Shown one piece after another: positions 12,701 to 24,900 of a DNA stretch of 64,000 nt. Numbering within the stretch: position 1 is the stretch's first letter; every line of letters begins with the position of its first letter. Location: assembly GCA_935421135.1 (NCBI GenBank), contig OW285190.1, forward strand, positions 13,960,501-14,024,500, in the 5' to 3' direction. This stretch comes from Bugulina stolonifera. Taxonomy: Eukaryota > Bryozoa > Gymnolaemata > Cheilostomatida > Bugulidae. The notes below the pieces were generated by a model. The model worked only from the letters and a program-made list of their open reading frames with translations. It did no database searches and had not been told where the DNA came from. A program made the position numbers and the translations under genes.

Positions 12701-15046
12701 GCTGAATCTCTAGTAACCTGTCAGTGTTGACTGCTTGCACTTAATTTACATGAAAATGTTAACGGAACTGACGGATGAGGCGGTTTTGGCATGTGTGTAG
12801 CTCAGATGCCTAGCATACCAACATATCATTCATTTTACTGACAGCTCACCAGGTGGCACCCCGCTGCCAAAACATGATAGAAAGACAGCGGCACCAAATG
12901 TCATGTTGGACCCTCAGGCGCTCATTGCCGCTGCCCTCAAGAGGAAGTTTGCACACAGAGCCACATATGCTAGCCCTGAGCACCAATCTAAAAATCGGTA
13001 GGTCTTAATGGTTGCTTATTCCTTCTGACTTGCTTTTCAGACCAAGTGAAATTTCGCAATCGTAATCTGATTTACATGTAGGATTTATTAAGCAACTCGT
13101 AAAGTCTTGTGGTTAGTGTAAGCTGCCTTCATGAGGTGTGTGATTATGTATATTTGGTGGTATCAATACCAACTCAGTGGCTACAGAAATGATAGTATTC
13201 TACTCTTAAAATGTTGAAATCATTGGACAAACATTGCTCTTGTGGTGACTGGGTGGGTTTACAAAGGTGATGGTTAAGTGTTTTTTGTTTTCAAATAATC
13301 AATCACACTGGCAATGTTGTGGTAAACTGTCTGGGTGAATAAAATCATTATGTTTTCTTGCATTTAATTAAATATTTCAAGTAAATTAAGGGGGCGGTAC
13401 ATCTGGTAACTTATATTGGATTATTAAGATTTGTGTGTCTCCCAGCCCCTGTGTCTACTACTGGATTAACGGAATAGATCCTGTAAAGTAGCCTATCTGC
13501 CTATTTAGTGTTGATATGCGAGTAGACAGGCCCTGATGACGTCTTACCAGGTTGCTGTTGTGGGTTTTGATTAAATACCAACCATTAGATTTGTTCTGAA
13601 TTGCTAACCTGGTTTCTTGCAGCTTGATGAATCAGCCTATTAAGAACATAACTTTACGATTGTGTCGCAACTTGGATGATGCGTTTTGGCAATTTTTTGT
13701 GCCGATTATCTTAGCATTATTTATCAAACGTGCAAAAATGTGCTCCAGTGCTACGGTCAGAAGACGGTCAATGGTGTTTGTATCACGTCCTTACTAGACC
13801 ATTCACCTGCTTGCTAATTGTAAAACCTGTAGGAAAACTCAGTTACCCGGATGTAGTAGGTCGTATGTCAGTCCTAAACACCATTTTCATGAATACCAAT
13901 GAGAAATGATTTATCTTATTATAGTTTTCTCTTCTCAGTGAAATACTCTACCATCTTTAGCTGGGTCTCAGCACTATATGTACAGTAGGTCTATAAATTT
14001 GAAAGGACAAAAAGATGGTTTATGTTTGCTGGTTATAAGGTGTAATTGCTGTCTTGTGTAATTACAGAAATGATGATGATTGTACTGAGGAGAAGGAGAA
14101 CAGTTTTGCTAATTCCTTCAGTCCTTCGCCTGTCAAACCAGAGGTAATTCCAAATTGTTGTTATTCACTATGTTTTTTTCACACACAATTCATATTCACA
14201 CCATGCATATCAATGATTCTTTATGTCTGCATAGTGCACCAGTTGTAACTTATAAAGTTATGATTAACGAGTGCTAACAGGCAAAAAGTTGTAATCTATG
14301 CTGTACCAATGTCGATGAAACGTTGTATAAATTTGCACAACTCATGGTTTGTGTAAAGTGAAAGCTGCTTTGACGAGGTGAAGTAGCGGATGGGATCTTG
14401 TTTAGAATGTGCTATAACCATAAACTTGTTGTCTTACAATGTTAATATAACAAGTCTATGCTTGTAACAAACTTGAAATCAACTACGATCGGTCGATTGG
14501 CAAGGATACTGCTCTTCCTACATCATGTGTACGCTGAAACGTTTCTTTTAGATGTAATGAAGATCCGTTGCCGCATGTGTATCTACCGTTTTCTCACTCC
14601 GTGGTGTTTACAACATGGAGGTAGGCTGAAATAAAATTGGAAAAATCTAGTTAAATTACATACAATAACACCCGCAAATGCAGAACATTCCATTTTTTCT
14701 TTTTTTATTCAAATTTTGTTCAAGTTTCAAGAGTTTGGGGTGGGCAAATAGTCTATACGAATCAATCCTACTTATGGAATTTGATGTGTCCCTTTTGACG
14801 CAGCCTACCAAACCATATTTCATCGGGAAGTGACTGTCGTAAATAGTTTTTGCCATCAATATTATCACATTTTATATGCACAATAATAATGCAAAGTAAG
14901 AATTAGTATTCTAGACCAAGTATTTAATCATGAAAGGTGACAAGCAGGATAGATGATATGTGCCAAACATTTAGTTGATTAATAACAACTCAAACTAATT
15001 GTTTGATAATATCAATTTTCAGGGTCTAGCAAGACGTTTCACATAG
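6735..15046 (+). CDS. MTFR1: Mitochondrial fission regulator 1/2-like protein (10 exons)
   Basis: Coding exons: 6735-6812, 7044-7166, 7467-7588, 7861-8004, 9091-9188, 9857-10038, 11932-12053, 12845-12997, 14068-14143 and 15023-15046. The phases are consistent and the total is about 373 aa. Family signatures in order: an N-terminal RSIIRRIGSACRFIQ block, FGDIGWV, a coiled coil around ALEEELVKLREVIASIA (exon 5), a poly-proline segment of the PPPPPPPPMPP type (exon 6), PSMTEVLKNLGTVKLKSV (exon 7) and DPQALIAAALKRKFAHR (exon 8). Vertebrate MTFR1/MTFR2 are mitochondrial proteins that promote fission and bind ARMC1. MTFR1 and MTFR2 are vertebrate paralogues, so this gene is best regarded as their single ancestor-type copy. 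Exon 5 uses a GTGGGT donor, because the stronger GTGTCC next to it would cause a frameshift to a stop. The last exon (8 codons) is the least certain. Confidence 0.88.
7254..7286. repeat. Perfect 16-bp inverted repeat in MTFR intron 2
   Basis: Arms AACAGCTCCTATAATT and AATTATAGGAGCTGTT are exact reverse complements around a single T. Such a perfect hairpin is unexpected by chance at this length. It may be the remnant of a palindromic transposon end or a structural element. No function is claimed. Confidence 0.9.
10562..10589. repeat. 12-bp-arm hairpin in MTFR intron 6
   Basis: AATTAGTATTTT and its reverse complement AAAATACTAATT are separated by four bases. It is AT-rich, so chance is a fair explanation. 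Confidence 0.7.
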
Positions 15047-16484
15047 TACCAGAGACGTTATCATGTCACTACGTGAACACAGAAATTGTATTACATGTAT
15101 TTAGTAATCACAAATAGTTTAGAATTTATATGGTCATAATCTTGGGACTTTAAGAGGTGTCAGACAAGAAAGAATGCTAGGTCTTCCAGATTGAAGGCCA
15201 GACTGAGATTCATTCATAAATCCAATTGGATCAAACACTAAGCTTAGCCTCTACCACAAACATTAATTTGGTTTTACTTTCAGATTCAGTGGTCAGCATT
15301 TAGTAACATCTATCAATTTTAGCTCATTTGCGTAACAGCCAACTTGTTTTCATTAATTTAGCATTTTGCTGGGAAAATACAACTTTTCTACAAAAACCTC
15401 GCCAACCTAAAATACTGGTTGTATCCAATGTTGAAATTTTATTAGTATGGATATTCAATTTTCTCTATAATGTAATTCCAAAATTTACCATCGGAAAGTG
15501 ATGGGTCAAGGTTGAAATCATCATATTTTTGTCATATATATATGTATTGGATTTTATACTGTAGACTAGGCCTACTGTATATATACAGGCAACTATGTTT
15601 ATAGTTGCAGCTGCTACACCTTGCATTGAAAAATACACTTATATTTCATGAAAATTAATTCTACGATTACAATATCTGCATTGTAAAAAAGTGTTTTTGC
15701 TGCCAGAAATCATAGATCACTATAAAAAATATGTGCATGCTGCCAACATTGCTATGACATTTAGAGTTTTTATTCAATCAAACTCGATTCTATGCTGTAG
15801 ATCATCTGTTAGGTGCCTTGGGCTTTACATACGTCCAGTATAATTATGGGCAGACTTATTCAGGATGAAAGATGTGTGTGTAGCGTTAGTATTGGTATAA
15901 CTCAAGGATGAACTCTGAATGACACACACATTAGCACATATAATGCTCTGTATTCCCAATGTATAGTAATATAATATGAGGTGGAATGGACCTACATGTA
16001 TGCTGTGCTGTACCAGTATACTGTGGAATAGATATCCTTTTGCACACAGACAGATTTTTTAGACTTTAATCCATCGGATTTCATAGGATTGGCCCGAAGA
16101 TAAAGAGATATTAATTCTGATCCAGTTCATCATCATAAGTGTTTCATAGGGAGATTACAAGGTTTTAATGCAACAATTATTGTCTGTGTAGTATTATAAT
16201 ATAATCTTTGTTTGGATGCCAGGCATTTGACCTATTGATAAATTGTCTTCGTTCTTTTACCATTACATAAACAGCAAGTGACATCACAGCACACATAACC
16301 AATTAACTATTCCGGGTCTTCCGTTCTTGCTGAAAAAGTAGCATTATATGAATATGTAACATTGATCAAATTTGTTTCGTTGTTATTCTTATAATATTCT
16401 AATTATACTGAATTGTAGTAACAGTTGATAATAATTACTAGGGTTGCCTAGTGTGCATTTGGTTCAGTGCACATCTCCTACTCA
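15047..16484. other. 3' flank of MTFR-like gene
   Basis: AT-rich sequence with no protein-like ORF. It probably holds the 3' UTR of the fission-regulator gene. No clear AATAAA was found close to the proposed stop, which is one reason the last exon is uncertain. Confidence 0.4.
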
Positions 16485-16650
16485 ACAGCTAAGCTGGTGT
16501 AGTGGTAATGTGTTCTGTCCATTGTGTACGCGTAGAGGCTCCGTAGAGGCTCCGGGTACACACCCCAATCATGGACTGGTATTTTCATGGAAGTGAAATT
16601 GTGTCTTTGACTAATCCGATGGCAAATTGAAAATCCTTGCATCAAAAATA
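16485..16650 (+). mobile_element. Possible tRNA-related SINE, family 2, copy B
   Basis: The head AGCTGGTGTAGTGGTAATG resembles a tRNA A box of the Gly/Glu/Asp type. GGGTACACACCCC sits where the B box is expected. The tail GGCAAATTGAAAATCCTTG matches the tail of the copy at 6425-6570. The middle contains a duplicated CGTAGAGGCTC. The assignment is inference from two diverged copies. Confidence 0.45.
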
Positions 16651-17789
16651 AGAAGTTATAACAATGGTTTATGGGACAGTTAGTTTGGCCCCACTGTTGT
16701 ATCCGACATGTAACAGAGGCCTATATGATATACCATCCTTTCTCAACAAATTGTTGCGATTTTTTCATTATCACATCAGCAAATTTCATACTGATGTGCA
16801 TAAAAATGTAAGCGATACATAAAGTGATCCTTTTTATAAATGGCAGTAGGCTATTGGTAGTTTTGTGGAAATCAGTGCGAGACTAGTTGCTGTTAGTTTG
16901 ATTTGAAGAGAAGACAAATTCAAATTTGTTACTAGAAGAGCTTAATATCTGCTGAACATGTATGTTGTGCATTAGATATATGAATGTGATTGATTGATGA
17001 CAGTCGATATTATTATTTTCTTATAAATTGCCTAATAAATCCGTATTATCTTGTTTCATGGGATATTGGTTTAGTATTTTCAGATCTTAATTATAAAGTG
17101 GACACAATATGTTTTGGGTTTATGTTTTAACAAAAAATTGTTCTGCCTATGTTAACACCAGATCTATTATGGTTTGCCCAACAATGCACATTCAAATATC
17201 CATTGTGGTGAGACATGGCTTTTTTGCAAATTTGCTAGTTATTAATTATAGCGAGCAATCTGGAACATTAAAGTTTTTTATAGATTTTTTGGTTCTGATC
17301 GGATTATTATTTATTATTAAAAGTAAAAATAGATAGCTTAACACCTATGTCCTATGCATTCTTTTTACCTATTCTTCAGCAGCACCCACTCTATTTCATT
17401 TATCATTATGGAGATAAAATAAGGTAATTATTAGGGTCAACCAGTGCTGTAGAAGTCGCAGGTACAGCTCCGAGCCGATTGCGCACATATTACAAGGGTG
17501 TAGTCCGGGTATTAGCCTAGCACTATCTGGTGTCCCTTTATTTCACTTACAGATACATCATATATATGTAATCTTTCTAATAAGTAAGATGCACTATAGG
17601 TTGCCTACGCAGATATTTACATAATCCTCCCTCATTTTCCTTACTACCAGTTATAATCGCTCCCTCACAGAAGTTACACAATACATTGAAGAAAAATAAA
17701 GAGTTGGCTGTTGATTTGGAAATGGCACAAGACAGTATTGATACATAATAGAGATACTTGAGATGACTGAATAAGACAGATAAATTAAA
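16651..17789. other. Intergenic, no gene seen
   Basis: AT-rich. ORFs here are short and of low-complexity or random composition. No recognisable exon or repeat family. Confidence 0.4.
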
Positions 17790-18037
17790 AATAATAATAT
17801 CAGTGGCACCAAACACAATTCTTTAACATGGCTGCCCAATAGCAGAGCTAGTCGAGGGGCCACCACGGCTTCTAGAGGTGGAGATTATTAGAGTTTGATA
17901 TGGCACAGAGGGAAAACCTTTTTTGAGACGAAAACCTCCGGGTCATTGGTGGAACTCGAACCCACGTCCTTACAGATAACTTGTGTCATTGCTGCAAGAC
18001 CAGAGTGACCAGTGCTAAGCCTCTCAGCCACCAAAAC
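17790..18037 (-). mobile_element. tRNA-derived SINE, family 1, copy B
   Basis: Reverse-complement copy of the SINE at 3515-3770. On the minus strand it runs from the A box (GGCTGAGAGG, one mismatch to copy A) and B box (GGGTTCGAGTTCC), through the same unrelated body with GTGGCCCCTCGACTAGCTCTG, to a TATTATTATT tail. It differs from copy A by many point changes and small indels, so the family is not very recent. Confidence 0.85.
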
Positions 18038-21000
18038 TTACAAATCAACCAATCCAGAAGCGTATTCATTTAAATACCGTTTGTCCAGCTTTATCACCAG
18101 CTGTGATTGTTGTAGCTGCCTAGGCAGTAAACTTAGGTCTAGATCTACTATGATAATATACTATCAAACTCATGAAACAACATAATTTGAAAGCAAGTAG
18201 AAAAGCCTAATTGATTATATAATATACAAGATGTTTGGTGTTGTTGGTCCCAGGCTGCTACATCCATTCTACTGGGTCCTTACTAAATGAAGAAAACAAT
18301 TGAGCAATGCACTTGATATTGGTGCACCGTGCATCTGCAACACCAATCTAACATGACTGATGATCACTTATTCCTAAACAATTGCTGTTGGTTTTAAAAA
18401 TGAATAGCAATCATAAAATTCTGTGAAATTTAATTTCACTACTTCTACCTACGAAACTAATGCGAGCTTCATTGTTTTGACATAATCATACTCAAAGGCT
18501 TATGACCAGAATCTTAAGTTGTTCCAACTCAATACCCAAGAATGTTACCACCCAAGTGGATCAAGAAGATCATCAATCACCCTGATATGTACAAATTATG
18601 TAATGTGTTGTAGTTTGGTCAACATCTACTAAAGTCCAGAAATACTCCATCTAGCCCCTTGAAGCAGTTGAACTTTTCCCGGAATTGTTCATGAATTGAT
18701 GTCTCCTCTGCAGCAGAATAGATATTCGGCGGCCTAGCGTAGATAAAATTCACTTGACTGTTAGTTGTACTGTACTGTACCATTGCACAACAAATTGTAT
18801 GGAGTCCATGGTGGAATGGTAGTGCTTTGTGTTCAACATCTTTTCTATATTGTAGATGGATATAAGTAGTATAATTATGGAGATTGTATATCAATTTTTT
18901 GCTGTATATATTTTTGGTTTATTATAGACTTGTACTAAAGATAATATTGCTATGATCACAGTAAGAACAATAAATATTACTGCTATTAGTTCTTATAAAC
19001 CCAAGTTTTTATTTGTTCCATCATTTTACTTTTAGAGTTATTGGGGGGTGGGGGATAATATGGGTTGCATTTTACCAACATGTTTAAGAATTGGTATGAA
19101 ATGCTTAACTGTTAAACGACTTGCTGTACCCATAGCCGAAACTGGTGACAGAATAATAAAGGCTCCTTTCTACTTTCATGTACACGAGTAGATTGTAGAG
19201 AAAGTAAGTGCTATTTTCTTGCAGTAAATTAATCAAGTAGGATTTGTGAGATCTCATATACATTGTATATATTTGGCATTTGATAGTAGTTGACAGGCTA
19301 ATTCTTTCTTTTGTCAATTGGTATGAAATTCGTTTAAAATTTATTCCCTTGAATAATAAAAAGCATCTTTAGCATAATTATAATGTTAACTGTTCTGCAT
19401 TGCCAAAGGCTATTATTCATACCACATTGCTGATGTTAGTCATGCAAGCAACAATATTTGTGAACTTCATAACAATTTATTGAGATTTTCACCCATTTAA
19501 CTTGCTTCATGGATTGTATTCATGCAGTTATTTGTTTTGCTGTAACTCAGGAATTGCTAATCGATTGCATTTGAATGAAAGAATTTGTGGCAGTAAGGTA
19601 ATTTTACTAATCAGCAATTCTGTTAGTCAGCATTCCACTCATAAGGTTCTGGGATGTTGGCAGAATATTTACATTACGTCAATCAATCTTCGGACTTACT
19701 GGTGCCAGTTTGTTAGACAGTATAGCAGTAAAGAGCTGCTTGTTATAGAAGCGTTACCTGAATTGAATGAAATATTTAGTCATCAGTTGTAGGTTCAATT
19801 TTTATTGTTTCATCCTGATATGGCATAATTTGGTGTTTCTTCAGTTCTTAGCTTCCCATTGTAAAACTATAATTTAAACAATTCTACAAAACGAATGAAA
19901 AGACTAATGTTTGCTTGTATTCTGTTGTTGCCATCTACATTTGTATGTGCATGATGTTAAGCCTACAGTGTATTAAAAATTATCACAAGATTGACCAAGA
20001 AGTTTAAACTGCAACCTTTTCTTCACAGTTGTAGATTTTTAATATGTTATGACTGCGAAATTGACGTAAATTTTAGTGCCTAGCTCAAACACGTATGATA
20101 AATTTAGCAGAGGCGGCACATTTCAGTAATGCCAAGTACTCTAATCAATATGCAAGTATACCTGCTCGAGTACCGGAGGCAACAGGCAGCGGTCCATGCC
20201 ATTGGTCTAAAATAAATTATTGAGATGGATTGTTGATGAAAACATTCCAGAGAGTTTCAGGAATTTTTCCTGCTTCATATTTTGAAAATAAGAAAACAAA
20301 ATTATTATGGTAATTAGCACAAGGGATAAACGAGTAAACAGGATTTCACTCCACACCAGCACTGAGTTCATCATATAGATCGTACGTAGGCAAAATGTAA
20401 AAGGGTATTTCGACCAGAGGGGACTTGGGTGCTGGCAAAATATATCTGCAATAAATGCATGTACATGTTTTATTGTATGTTCAAAAACAGTAACTAAGTA
20501 CATGACAATAATAGTTTGACTCATGAGAAAATTCTTAACTCACCTGAACAGTGTAATATTTTCAAACAAGCCTTAAAGAAATAAAGCAAGATTGGGTATT
20601 CTGGAAAATCTCTAATAATCTTATAATGTACACCGACATGTATGATACATCGTAGTAAAGTATCAAGTCAATATCCTCCAATAATTTATAATTAATTTGA
20701 AAAACTGTCAATATGAATACATAAATTTTCACCCTGCTAGTCACCTACAGTCAAAATTAAAAGCTGTTTAATGACGAAAACTGCTTTGCACAATTGTGCA
20801 ATGTTACAATGTACTATTATTGGGTGCCCACTGTTGCAAACGTATACCCTTAAAATAGTCTGGAGTGAATGACAATTACATAGTTTAGCCTGCTCTACTT
20901 GCATGCTCTTTAAGTGCATTTGGTTGCTGTACAGGCAGTATAATCATAATTGGCAATAAATGCGTCTACATGTGTGTGTTAGTAGGCTACTGATATTGGC

Positions 21001-21953
21001 ATATGTCATGTTGTAATATGCTATGTTTATGGAATATATTTCTTACTTGCATAGCTAAGATTTTATCATCATTAATGAACATCTACATCTGTAATTTCAA
21101 ACGCCTTGAAATTATTTTTGCAACGAATGAATTACATGTAGTTGGTTTGTAATTTCAGCATGATATTATCTGAGTAGGTTCCTAGAATTTGTTTTATACT
21201 AGACAAGTTGGCCAATTGCAGGCACCACACATCTATATTCGTGAGATCAGTATCCCCTTGTTCATCAGTGTGTAGGCTATATAGTTTGATACAAATTTTG
21301 AGATACCCTACCTACCCTATGGTTTATAAAGTTTATACAATGATTGTGACTGTAAGCAAAAGCTATGAAGTTGCATAATGCAATGTTACAAGTGGATTGG
21401 GTTTCATATTAGGGCATAAAACACAAAGCATAACAGGTCTAACGTCTAAACTTGTTGATTTTTTCTGTTAGCGCTGTCACTTTGCTATACAATTATTACT
21501 ATCATGACATCACTATATAACCACAACTTTTCAGAATTGTCCTATGTTGAAATCTAATATTTTCTTCTTAATCTGCTCACTGACATTGGGAGTTGTTCTC
21601 CCAGTCTTCTACAAGGATTGGGCTTAGTCTCCTGTGTGTCTAATATGTACGCCAAAATTTTTAATTTAAGAGAACTTGATATTGATTCTAGAGGAAGAAT
21701 AGGTCGTTTATTATGGCATAACACACCCAAGAAAGATGCAGTCAAAATAAATAGTTCAGAACATTTAATAAAAATAAAAAAATTAGCAACCCGTAAAACG
21801 GTGTGTCAGATGATTTGTCTGAATGCAGTGAAACATCTCATGATAAGAAAGAAATATATTTCACTTTAATAGTGATCCTATATATCGGCAGCAGTATTCT
21901 GCATAAATAAATATAGAGAAGGAATGACTGAAATACAAAGAAGTTCAAGAAGG
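18038..21953. other. Convergent intergenic region between MTFR-like and PDE7-like genes
   Basis: Nearly 4 kb between the 3' ends of two convergent genes. No exon with conserved protein features was recognised on either strand. Short ORFs up to 105 codons look random (AT-driven, rich in I, L, Y, N). The right edge probably contains the PDE7 3' UTR. Confidence 0.45.
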
Positions 21954-24900
21954 TCAAGAAGAACATCGAATACTATTATTTGTGTGAACTAGAAGGTTTT
22001 CTATTAACTTGGATAGTTGGTCGTTCTTACTTGAAACTATATTATTATTATATTTGTATAACTGATGAGCTAAATCGCAGCTATCTATCGTATCAGATAT
22101 TCCAGTGTTGCTGTCACAATATGGACCATCAGGGAAGCTTTGTCTCCTTGCTAAAAGGTTTTTTGTTCCTAGCAGATTTAGTACAGGGAGACTGTGCCGT
22201 CTATCCAGTAAACTGGCGACATTATTCACTTTTACAAAGTCAACATTGTCGTCACCAGCTGTGGGGGATGTGACGTCATCTACTTCGCTAACAGTTGGAG
22301 ATGGTATATCGCTTGGAAGTTCACTGACTGTTTGAGGTATATCTAAACGTGCCGGTCTGGATACATTTTTGCACTCCTTCTTAGCTTGCCAATTCTCTCT
22401 GTTCAACTGCAGATGAATTAACTGTTCAGATAATACACTGGAGGGAAAGAGGTACTTTTCAAACTCGGTGAACAAGGGCTTGACACAGAAGTCGATAAAA
22501 CCTGTCAATAAAAAGGGGTAAATAAACTTTCCATGCACACTATTGGATCAATACTGCAAAGGTCACTGCTTTCTATTTCTAATAAGAATTACTAGTCAAG
22601 GGGTGTTTATGTTCAAGTCTAACCTCCTGCTGAATGTATTAATTATGCACTGCGTGTATGACGTAGGTTGCCGTCTGTTTCTAATTTATTGACTAGCAGA
22701 CAATTTAGTTAGTAAAGTCCATGTTACACTGGATGCCAAATAACATGAGAAACTAGACTATAAGATCATAACTCAGCATATCTGTAGCACAATAACAAAG
22801 CTCTGGATTCTATTAAAATACTACATCTCTCAGCTACAACTACATTAGCTATCAGTGTATAAAATACCTGTTTGTATAGCAGGTATGGTGTTGTCATAGC
22901 GATCACATAAAGGTGATATCTGCAGTTCTAAATTTCTCTCTATGTCTCCCTGAGTGAAGAATTCATCACAAACTCTGTCGCTCCACGATTTGCAAGCAGA
23001 CCACTCTCTGCAGGGGTTGGAGATATCAGCACATTTCATAGCAATCTGTAAAACAGAAGGTAATTATTAGTGACATAGCTCATTGCCATCTGTAGTAGTC
23101 CCATCTTTTTCATCTTAAATCACATGTAGATTAACCAGGGTAAGCACACTTACTGGATTAGCAGTTTCCATAATGGTAATTAGTTAGGGTAAGAAAAATG
23201 ATAATCACAAGGATATGCGATGTTTAAATAGAATCGAATTTCCTTATTACCAGGCATGAATAGTACCAGTTGGAGAAATTCCAAAGGAGATTCGGTAACA
23301 TCTGAGATAAATGGTGATGAAAGACTAACCAACCATTATTATTGCAGGATTAACTATTGCTTATGGGGCTAGAACGCTGAATAGGTTCTCAAGTGTAAAT
23401 TAAGTTTACCTGTAGAATAAAGTGTCGATCTTCATATCTGGACATGTCTAATGAGTTCTCAATTACTCTGGTCTTCAGTGTGGCTAGAAAGTCCTGCTGT
23501 CTTGTCATATCTGTTGCTAAAATGAGCGACTTCATTTCCACCTCTATTTGTGTCTTCACACTTTGTGGCAGGTGATCGATTAGACCAGTCTCATGTAGTA
23601 CAGCTAGCGCTGTCCTCCAATGATGTTTCTCTAGCACAGCTTTATTCTACAATAAAAAACAAGATATAAAAATATATGTCACCTGGGGATTGCGGATATG
23701 CTCATTATTTTTCATCAAGGTATGTTTTTGCTCTAGTGACAGGATGATATTCTATATTAGACTATTGTTGGGTAACTCTTTACCTCATAAAGGGTGGCGA
23801 GTGGGTTGTTGGTCTTCACCAGAAATTGCTGATTCACTCCTGGATGATCTAAATCGTGAGTAATTGCTGATACTAATGATATTAGTGTCTCTATGGGAGT
23901 CATGTGTTGGGCAATCTGTAACAGGAACAACAACAAAATGCTTGAAATCAAGTAATACTTGAGATTAACTAAAATGGGAGATGGAAATACTGTATTGGGG
24001 AAAAAAACACCAGCTTAGTATCAGCGGCAATGTAAATGATACTGCAAGACTAGTATTAATAATTCAACAAGTATACTGAACGAAGGCTTCAAAGACTACT
24101 ATTATAATATGATTGAAAATTCCATCATACCTTTCCTTGAGTGATGTAGCAATGCATAGCCTGTGTTACATCAGCAGCGTGTGTAGCATTATGGTAAGGG
24201 TTGTGCTGGTAACCTTCCTCAACCATAGCTACAATAATAAAATATATACCATATAAATTCCTACTAGGTAATAGAGGGACAATAATCGTTGGAAAAGCCT
24301 TTGATATTAAGATGGGATATGAAGATGAACTGTGTTATTACGTATAATTAAAACCTCTGGGTATCTGTTACCTTTCTAGTTGACTGACTGGCCAAGGCTG
24401 CTCAATTCAGTAACTCATATCTCTTGATCAAAATCACTAAGACATTCGAACCTAGGACACTATCTTACTGTCTACTATATCATGATCAGGGACAATATTA
24501 GACTTATACCCAACGCCTAAAGCTAAGTTCATAAGAGGCATGCATGCAGAGCATAAAATTTTTATACTATTACACAAATTGAGTAGTGCAATGGATAAAT
24601 GATTCATAGCGTATATAACTTGAGACACCTGCACCTAGGTAGTCGTAACGAACAATGAATTTTCTTCTCGTTACACCAATACAACCTGGAATGTGGTTGA
24701 ACTAAATAATACTAAAGAGTCACAGATATTTACTTTACAATTGGTGTTGCGTTACTCAAAAATATTATGCAAGTAATTACCTACAGTTCACTACGCATAC
24801 AGGCATTTAGTATAATGGAATACGTCTATATGATATACATATATATAACATAATATAATGAACTTACTTGCAAAGGTCATGAGCTTCACTACATCTAGTT

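Noticed and set aside
19502..19792. 96-codon plus-strand ORF between MTFR-like and PDE7-like genes
   Set aside because: No conserved motif, no splice partners, composition as expected from AT-rich DNA.
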